A stretch of 64,000 nucleotides of DNA from Acorus gramineus (taxonomy: Eukaryota > Streptophyta > Magnoliopsida > Acorales > Acoraceae): contig CM060850.1 of assembly GCA_030737835.1 (NCBI GenBank), positions 9,615,877 to 9,679,876 on the forward strand. Direction: 5' to 3'. This document shows, piece by piece, positions 56,812-64,000 of this stretch (positions within the stretch are counted from its first letter, which is position 1; each line of letters opens with the position of its first letter). The notes under the pieces were generated by a model that ran no database searches, had not been told where the DNA came from, and saw nothing but the letters and a program-made list of their open reading frames with translations. The position numbers and the translations under genes were made by a program.

Positions 56812-58182
56812 TCACTTATAGAGAGAGACAGAGAGAGAAAGTGTGTGTGTTTGTGTGGGTGTGTTTTTTTAGAAGAGAAGGTTAAGAAAAAACAGGTGAT
56901 TCTCTCACTATCTATCTTTTGTTTTTCCTCTGTAAATGAAACGGTTTTGGAAAGAGAGATGGAAAAAAAGAAGGGAATAGGAGGAGATGTGGAGGTGGGA
57001 TAGGTGAAATGTGTCAGGTGCTCATATTAATTTATGTGAGGTGTTTTTGTGTCAATAAATATATAATAATAATAATGAGTGGTGTTGGGTAGGTTTATTT
57101 TTTTTTGTTCCTTTAATATGGGGATTTAATTAATTTGATTTAATGAGATCTATCTGTGGGTGTTTATAGCCATTGATGGTGTGGAATTGGTCAATGGATG
57201 GTTGTGATGGAAGGGTATTATTATTATTTTATTATTATTATTTTTTTTTTGGGTGGGGGTGAGGAGGGGTATTTGGATATGTAGCATTTAGTGCTTGCCA
57301 TTACTTATGCAATCTATTAATGGTAAAGGGTTTTCATTTTGGCCTATGTTTTAAATGATTTGCTTTGGTGAAGCATGTCCATTGTTCATGTTTAAATTGG
57401 TTTGAAACTTCTATTCATCTGAATTTAGATTCAATTATTTGGTAGCGTAAAAAAAATGGTTTAAAATATGAAATTAATCAGATGATTTTTGGAAACTCGC
57501 TACAGGTTTATTGAATCAGGTAATTTTTTATTATATAAAAATTATTTTCAAAAGTCAAAAATTCAAAAAAGACAGAGTTTTTAATATTGTATACTACTTC
57601 ATCTTTTATATAAAAAAAAACAAAAACCAAAAGTAAAAGGGATACATCCATTGAGTATGTGAGTTCATAAAGAATATTTGCATTTCTTTATTTTTTATGT
57701 TTTAGCCTAAATGTAGCATAAAAACATATTAAATCCTAATCCGTGGATTTATACTCATACAAATTATGATTAGTTGTATGTTAAATAAAAATGTGTATTT
57801 TTTTATTTTATACAAAAGTGGGTATACATGGTCCATCAAAATACATAGTTCAATATACATAAATATATATTTCATTACATGAAATGTACACTTTTAAGAA
57901 ACCATGTGAGAATTACACATGTATTGTATGAAGGATTTTCACTAACAATCTACACTATACTATACTACTGTATAAAAGTTTGTTAAACCAAAAACCTGCC
58001 AATTGACCATTTTACCCCTATCAATCCATTTAATCTCATTACAATCCATTCACACCACTTGAATCACAATTGTTTTACCATTTCACCCTTCCATTTATAT
58101 TTAATCCTATGAAAATCCATTCACATCATTTTAATCATATTCATAATTTATTCCAATACATACATTTCATCATATAATATAT
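56812..58182 (-). other. Kelch gene 5' flank and AT-rich spacer
   Basis: The first ~60 bases are a CT-rich leader on the minus strand (GA-rich on plus). No convincing TATA box. The rest is AT-rich with simple repeats such as (ATT)n near 57219-57240. Confidence 0.45.
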
Positions 58183-58389
58183 TTATTAATTTATAATTAA
58201 AATTAGATATCATAATATTATTAGGATAATGAGATATTTATAAAATGAAAGGATATTCATAATACAATTCTTTGTAACCAATTGAAATTAGATTAGTATT
58301 TTTATTAATTTATAATTAAAATCAGATATCATAAAATTATCAGTATAAGAGGATGCTTATAAAATGAAAGGATATTCAAAATATAATTC
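58183..58389. repeat. Tandem duplication with 119-bp period
   Basis: tttattaatttataattaaa, agatatcataa(t/a)attat and aaaatgaaaggatattca appear in two successive units, 58183-58270 and 58302-58389. Confidence 0.75.
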
Positions 58390-59842
58390 ACTGTTAAAAT
58401 ATATTTTATACTCTATTTAAATTATGAAAATTATGTCTAAGAATATATTCATATTCATATAAAATTTAATTAGCAGCTTTATACTAAACCAATATGTAAT
58501 TGTTTTCAAACATTTTAATATTTTACAACAAACCAATCTCAGTCCTCAACGTTTTCTCCCCCAAAACATTCATTAATTTTTTTTGGAGTTTGAATTCATT
58601 AATTGTTTTTGGTAATTGGTAACGCAATAGTCATTAGTATATTCACCAAAGCATTCATTCTCATCAAAACTCTTCCCCAACCAATACTTAACATTTCCCA
58701 ATTCTCATCAACTACTCAAAAATCTTTCTTTCCATGCCTATACATCTTCTTTACATCTTCGAATAGTTTCTTCTTGGCCTCCTCCACAATTGCCTCTTCA
58801 ACTCTGGTTTCATCTTTTCCTACCCTCTCCACTGTACATGTCTAAATCCTTCCATCCACTTCCTCTTTTGATGGCAAATATTGGTTTCTGGGGAGGTTTC
58901 CAGAAACTGAGAAATTATTTGGAGTCACGCCTGTACACAGCGCACTAGGCGGCGAGTGACAACGCTTACATCCCCTCCACCCTGCTCCTTCTTCCTCTTC
59001 AATCCTGCACCCTTTCTCTCTCCACCTAGTCGCTCCAACCACTCCCCTCAATGTCTCTCAATTGACATTTTTTTTTTGTTATTTTCGATCACGGTTATTA
59101 TTTACTTGTTGTAACAAACCAGACCTACGCGAGAAGGACAGGGTTTTTGGGGATAATAGGAAATGGGTTCTCCAAATTTCTTTGTTGGTTTAATGATAGT
59201 TTGGAAGTTGTTTTAGTGTTCAATATCAACTTTTGGGAACTATTTTTCTGTTTGAAGATTGTGGAGAACCATCTTATTATTGTTTTTTTTATCATATACT
59301 TTTGTTATTTTTTTTATGTTTATTTGAGTGGCGTGCCATGTTACCATAGCTTTAATTTGTATGCTGAGAATGAGAACAACTTTCTTAATCACAATATAAA
59401 GCAAACAATAGTATGATGATATGATAGATTGGGAATGATCTTGGTCTATTGATTATTTAGATTTGTGTAAAGTATATTATAATGGTCATAGTTTTGTAAT
59501 ATTGCTCAGGATACGTGTAGTAACATGATGAAAATTGTATCTACTAATGAATTCTATAAAAAAAAATTTTAATTTGATAAATGAGGTGCAGTGGTGAATT
59601 TAGTGAAGATATCTAATGGATCACGCTATATATAATTTTTTAGTCATCTTTGTAGTTGTGATTGACAATGATGCTTATGAAATTGCAACAATGACTAGGG
59701 CAAGCTAATGGAATCTTTGATGACATGAGAATTTTTTCATGTGCTTTGAGATTTTTTTTCTTTTTTGTGGGTCCTCTTATTTACACAATTTAGTTTGTAT
59801 TTCAATATTGATTATGAGAACAAAAATGGGACCTAACTGTAG
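58390..59842. other. Gene-free spacer
   Basis: Short ORFs at 58603-58845 (+), 58842-59051 (-) and 59147-59416 (+) have no family resemblance I can name. The part from about 58850 to 59050 is more G+C-rich. Upstream exons of the ACR pseudogene may lie here but were not recognised. Confidence 0.4.
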
Positions 59843-60400
59843 GTTGTTCAACTACTCACTGATTTGAAGCTTATTGTGACAAACTGATACATGACTTTTG
59901 ATAGTGGCTGGTTCATGAATGGTATAATTTATTTTTTCAATAATATTCCACACATTGGGTTTTGTTATAGTACCTCTATCAATTGATTGGATTTTTTCTT
60001 TTCATGATTCTATCAATTTTAGTGTTTAATGTCACTGACCATGAGGGAAAGAAAATCGCAGATGAAAGCATCTTCAAATACTTGAGCAATGTAAATGTTC
60101 TTTTACTCATCTTGTTATGTTAGTTATTGATTGTGTCCAATCTTTGTAAAAAAATGTTCTGAATTTATATTATATAATTTGTCTTTGATAAACTTGTGGA
60201 TTGATTTTTTTGTGTTAATTGTATATATATTTCTCAGTCACGAAAAAAAATGACCAGAAGTCTGTACGGTTCTAGCAGATCTTAAATGCAGACTTCTCAA
60301 CACAACACTCCGGCTGCAGCTATGGGTTATGTTACTGATGAGGCCGCGAGCTGTGCAATTGATGACCCCAGATCAGTGGCCCGCTATCACCTAAAGGGAT
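59843..60400 (+). pseudogene. ACT-domain-repeat (ACR) protein pseudogene
   Basis: Three pieces match successive parts of plant ACR proteins (uridylyltransferase-like ACT repeat proteins, amino acid sensors). 59843-59921 reads VVQLLTDLKLIVTN, then an in-frame TGA (59885-59887), then YMTFDSGWFMN. 60023-60090 reads FNVTDHEGKKIADESIFKYL. 60254-60400 reads PEVCTVLADLKC, then after a frame change HNTPAAAMGYVTDEAASCAI. The first two pieces are separated by a real-looking intron (AATG|gtataa ... tttag|TGTTT) placed where ACR genes have one, so the copy came from DNA duplication and not from retroposition. With a stop, a frameshift and missing flanking parts it cannot make an ACR protein. Confidence 0.7.
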
Positions 60401-63400
60401 GGTGAGATATCCTCATGTTAATTTATTATGTTGAATGCATTATACAGATGAATTTGTGATTAGATTATGCTCTATTTGTGGGCCACTTTATCATTTTCTT
60501 ATAGTTGAATTCACATAGGAAAGTAATGAAATGAGAATTATTTTTTTCTAATTAATATGATGATTATACGGGTGATTTTGGATAGTTTTCCTTCAATTCT
60601 TGGCACATACACATTTTAGCTTGATTTAACTAAGATGATACGATGATATGTTGATCACATTTTTTTTCCATTCACTTTCTTCTTGGCACACCCATTTTAA
60701 CTTGTGGGCCCTTACAACAAAAAAAATGGATGTTTTGCTGAAAGTGCTGTAGAAACTTATTATGAACTCTAACAAGGTATGGTGAAGCCAACTACGGTGA
60801 CAATTCGATTATAAAGAGATTCTTCAATAGTTTTCTTTTTATTACTATATTTGTTGAATGAACTTATTTTTTGAATAGTGTGTATCACAGACAAACAATG
60901 CAATGATGATGAGATGATTGAGTATCTTTAACTGTTTCAACTCTAAGTGCAAGTAACATCTCTTTCATATACAATCGTTCATGCTTTCATCTTTGCATCA
61001 TGTTTTTGTGATTCTATAGTTATTTTTGATGTTTTGCTTCAAATGTGTATAAGCCACTTCAACTTTCAGTGCGTCACTGTATCTGTTAAAAATTAGACAT
61101 GTGGGTTCTTTATGTTTGAAATTTAAAAGTTCCTAGATATCTTGTAATCTATTTGTATTTTAGCTTATCCTTCATTTTTTAAGTGGTTTATTTTACATTG
61201 ATTGTTTTTAAAATTCAAAATTTTCTGTTTAACAATTACTCTCTAATGAATAATCAATGGTCTCTCTTTTTTAAATGATGTGTCATTTGGACACAAGTGG
61301 GTATTTGTTTCAACCATTGATGAAATTAGTTATCTAATTTAGGAACTAAATATCTCATTTACAAGGTGCTTTAACATTTTTGAAGAATATGTCTGTCTAT
61401 ATATATGTTGGTATATATATTTATGGTATATATATTAATTCTTTCTATTTGTTTTCAAGTTGCATTAAATGTATTTGAGGTATTACAAATTATTCTTATT
61501 TTTTATTCATAATATCTCTATTTTTACAGTAATCTTATTGCTTTATTACTATTACTATTGCAGGTTATATATTCTATTATCCGGACAACAAAGGAACTGG
61601 TGGTGACTCAACTGTCAATCAGGTTAATTTTTAAAATTTTTAAAATATGATTTGGTATGTAGTCTATATTTAAATTATTTCCTTCTTATTTTAATTACAC
61701 TACTGATTTATTTTTACTTTTGAGTGTTTTATTCATGTACATTTACTTCCTTTTTATCGAAGAGACGCTTTTTCTTTTTTCTGACTATTTTCTTTTTCTT
61801 TTTTCTGAAACTATAATAAAATAATATCTCAGATAAATCAAATTTCTGCTAGACGTAGGTCTAAGATAAAAAATTAAATAAGTACTTATTAGTAAAAGTA
61901 AAAATACTCTCTCCCTATCAAGTGATCCAACAAAAAAAACTTTCATCATAATCTATGAACATGTACAGTGCCCAAATTTATAAAGGAATTTTCTAGCTCT
62001 CTTCCTCTCATGTATAATAATTTCATTGCAGTTAATAAAATATAATATTTTCAAGTTCCTCCCAATCACGTTCATTTTTTTGAAGATTTCCAGTTTTCCA
62101 CTCTTCCGATTTTTCCTGTGGTTCATCTAATATTTTATGATATTTTCTATATATCCTCCCAAATTATTGTTTTTAAGGATTTAAAATTTAAACAATATAT
62201 GTGTTACTATGCCTTATCTAGCAGTAGAATGTTTATGTCTACATGAACCTATAAATACATATTGATCATCACGTAATAACTTATACAGCATCCTTTATTT
62301 GTAAAGTGAAATACGTATGTACTAAAGGTCGTAATGTATAGATATTGGAGCTGGTACATGGATACTCGATTCATTTTATAAAGAAGGCAATTAGGCAACC
62401 ATAGTGATAATTGTATAGGCAAGGATAGCTTGAGATTTTTTTTTCTAAGAATATCCTTTTAAACTTTCTATCCTATGTTGAAAAAAATAAAAAATGTCAA
62501 ATGTATCTTGCACTTGCAGGTGCGGGAAGTCATCTTGCATCCATGCTCTTGTGAACTTACTAGCCGAAATGTGAGGGCTATTTCTCAAGTGTCTGAGTTA
62601 CGTATGGTATACCTCTCCAATTAACTATTCTTCTATTGTTAGGCTAAAGTAAGAAAAAAAAACTAAAGCCTTTTGTTATATAATAACTGTCTATTGTGAT
62701 TTTAATTGTTTCGGTGCTCCTTATCTACATGTCACTCACTTTTGAAACAATCTTGTTTGTAACACTCCTAGAGAAAATTGAATATTTGAATGCCCTTTAT
62801 CTACATGTAACACTCTCAATGAGTAGTTGAATGCATATCTTTATTATTTTGTGTCATTCACATGTATTTACAAATGATTTAATAAATAACAAGCATACTA
62901 TGTAATTGGATTATTCAGTATGCTGCTGCTGTTGTACTACTATGTAACTGGATTATTCAGTTTGAGTGTTTTTTTTTTTTTAAATTTCTCTATGATGTAA
63001 TAGGAATTGCAAACTATTTTTTTTACACTAAAATTTTGGAATAAATGATAATCTATTTTATGAGTGTGTGTCGGCCTTGATTGCCATAAATGAAATAGTA
63101 GTTGGTGGCCGAGCATGTATTGTGTGCCATAAGGATTTTAGTGATACATGAATTTCTCATAACCTGGTATAAATAGTTTGAAGAGAAGATATATATTTTC
63201 TTAGTATAGATTGAGTTTTATTTGTCCTCCAAGGTGATCTGGGATGGATGATTGGGTTTTTTTCATTTTTTAAAATTAGTTCATGCTATGTTTTCTTAAA
63301 CACTTCAAAAAGAATTCATTGTCTGTTTTATGTTTGGTTGCAAACAATTGAATAATAACAGGTTTCTCATTGTAAATTGTAAATCATTCATGATTCATGA

Positions 63401-63620
63401 ATATAAATGGTGTTTGTCAATGAAACTTGTGAATCAACTGTGACAGGTGTTGGTTAATATTTTTGGAAATTTAAATGGTGTTGGTGAATGATTCTGAAGC
63501 TAAGTCCCTAAGTGTATGCTAAATAAGTAGGTTATGAATTGAGTTGCAGGTTTTGATGATCCACCGCTTTCAGAATTGTGTAGCACTTAATTGCAGTAGT
63601 AACTTTTCATATGCATTGGA
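60401..63620. other. Gene-free AT-rich spacer with possible exon scraps
   Basis: Two short open stretches with splice-like borders (61564-61621 and 62520-62607) could be remnants of other exons, but I cannot assign them. Otherwise AT-rich intron-like or intergenic DNA. Confidence 0.35.
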
Positions 63621-63629
63621 TTATTATAT

Positions 63630-63795
63630 TGATTTGCAGTAGCACAACATCTGATAAAATTGAGTATTAAGTCCTGTTGAATTACAATAACAACATTTGA
63701 CAAATTGCAGTAGCAAGATTTGTTGAATTGTAATAACAAGTTTTGAAGAATTGCATAAACAAGTTTTTACTTATTATTGCAATAATAGGTTTGTA
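63630..63795. repeat. Degenerate short-period repeat
   Basis: Variants of attgcagtagcaa / attgtaataacaa with gttttgaagaattg between them recur about every 30-35 bases. Confidence 0.5.
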
Positions 63796-64000
63796 CTTTA
63801 ATGAGAGACTGCAAAAATTATTAGTAGTAACCTCATTATTGAGATTGTAAAAATGACACTAGAAACGACTGACAAACATTTTTTATGTAGTTATTACTTT
63901 TGCAAGGGCTTCAACAAATGTGAAGACTCTAGAGAGCTCTTTCTTTGATGTTTATATTAATGACTGTTTAATTTATTTGTTCTTTTAAGCATGTTTTTAT

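Noticed and set aside
61564..62607. Two short open stretches with splice-like borders, one containing CGKSSCIHALVNLLAEM
   Set aside because: Superficially like a P-loop (GKSS), but too short, with a stop directly after and no flanking domain; not enough for a gene call.

Overview
This 64-kb window is nuclear DNA from a flowering plant. It has intron-containing genes with GT-AG junctions, GA/CT-rich 5' leaders, plant-only families (NB-ARC-LRR receptor, phloem lectin PP2, SPIRAL1, UGT with a PSPG box) and a dense background of plant transposons. The sequence does not fix the species. The background is AT-rich, and the gene set suits a non-grass angiosperm (magnoliid, basal eudicot or non-grass monocot); that is inference only.

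Layout. 0.9-2.5 kb (-): a four-exon PP2-A-like phloem lectin gene. 2.6-10.7 kb: no intact gene; segmental duplications, MITEs and a 1.3-kb terminal-inverted-repeat element. 10.9-16.9 kb (+): a complete three-exon CC-NB-ARC-LRR gene (929 aa) whose 2.9-kb second intron holds a hAT-type and a Harbinger-type MITE with target-site duplications. 18.1-22.95 kb: retroelement island with a 3' fragment of a LINE (RNase H domain, frameshifted) and a rearranged Ty3/gypsy cluster, part of which forms a 0.7-0.84-kb-arm inverted repeat around an aspartic protease fragment. 23.2-24.8 kb (+): a UGT92A-like glycosyltransferase with an altered PSPG box. 25.5-28.2 kb: non-LTR insertion, LTR-like sequence and a foldback element. 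28.5-31.4 kb (+): an eight-exon MFSD5-type molybdate-anion transporter. 31.4-37.4 kb: MITEs, a SINE and a 756-bp solo LTR with intact target-site duplication. 37.5-40.8 kb (+): two-exon membrane-anchored purple acid phosphatase of the PAP2/PAP9 type. 41-44.7 kb: MITEs and a nested foldback element. 44.85-48.3 kb (+): SPIRAL1-like gene with a MITE in its coding intron. 49.2-56.8 kb (-): eleven-exon kelch-repeat gene. 57-64 kb: no intact gene; a degenerate ACT-domain-repeat (ACR) pseudogene and small repeats.

The seven intact genes do not form a pathway. They are ordinary single plant genes, two of which (NLR and PP2 lectin) belong to families often linked to defence. The unusual material is the palindromic gypsy cluster beside the NLR gene, the His-to-Gln change in the UGT sugar-nucleotide motif, several foldback elements close to promoters, and the ACR pseudogene. 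I found no feature that clearly amounts to a new biological system. Exon boundaries below were placed by hand from reading frame and splice dinucleotides, and every intact gene model keeps an open frame across all joins.
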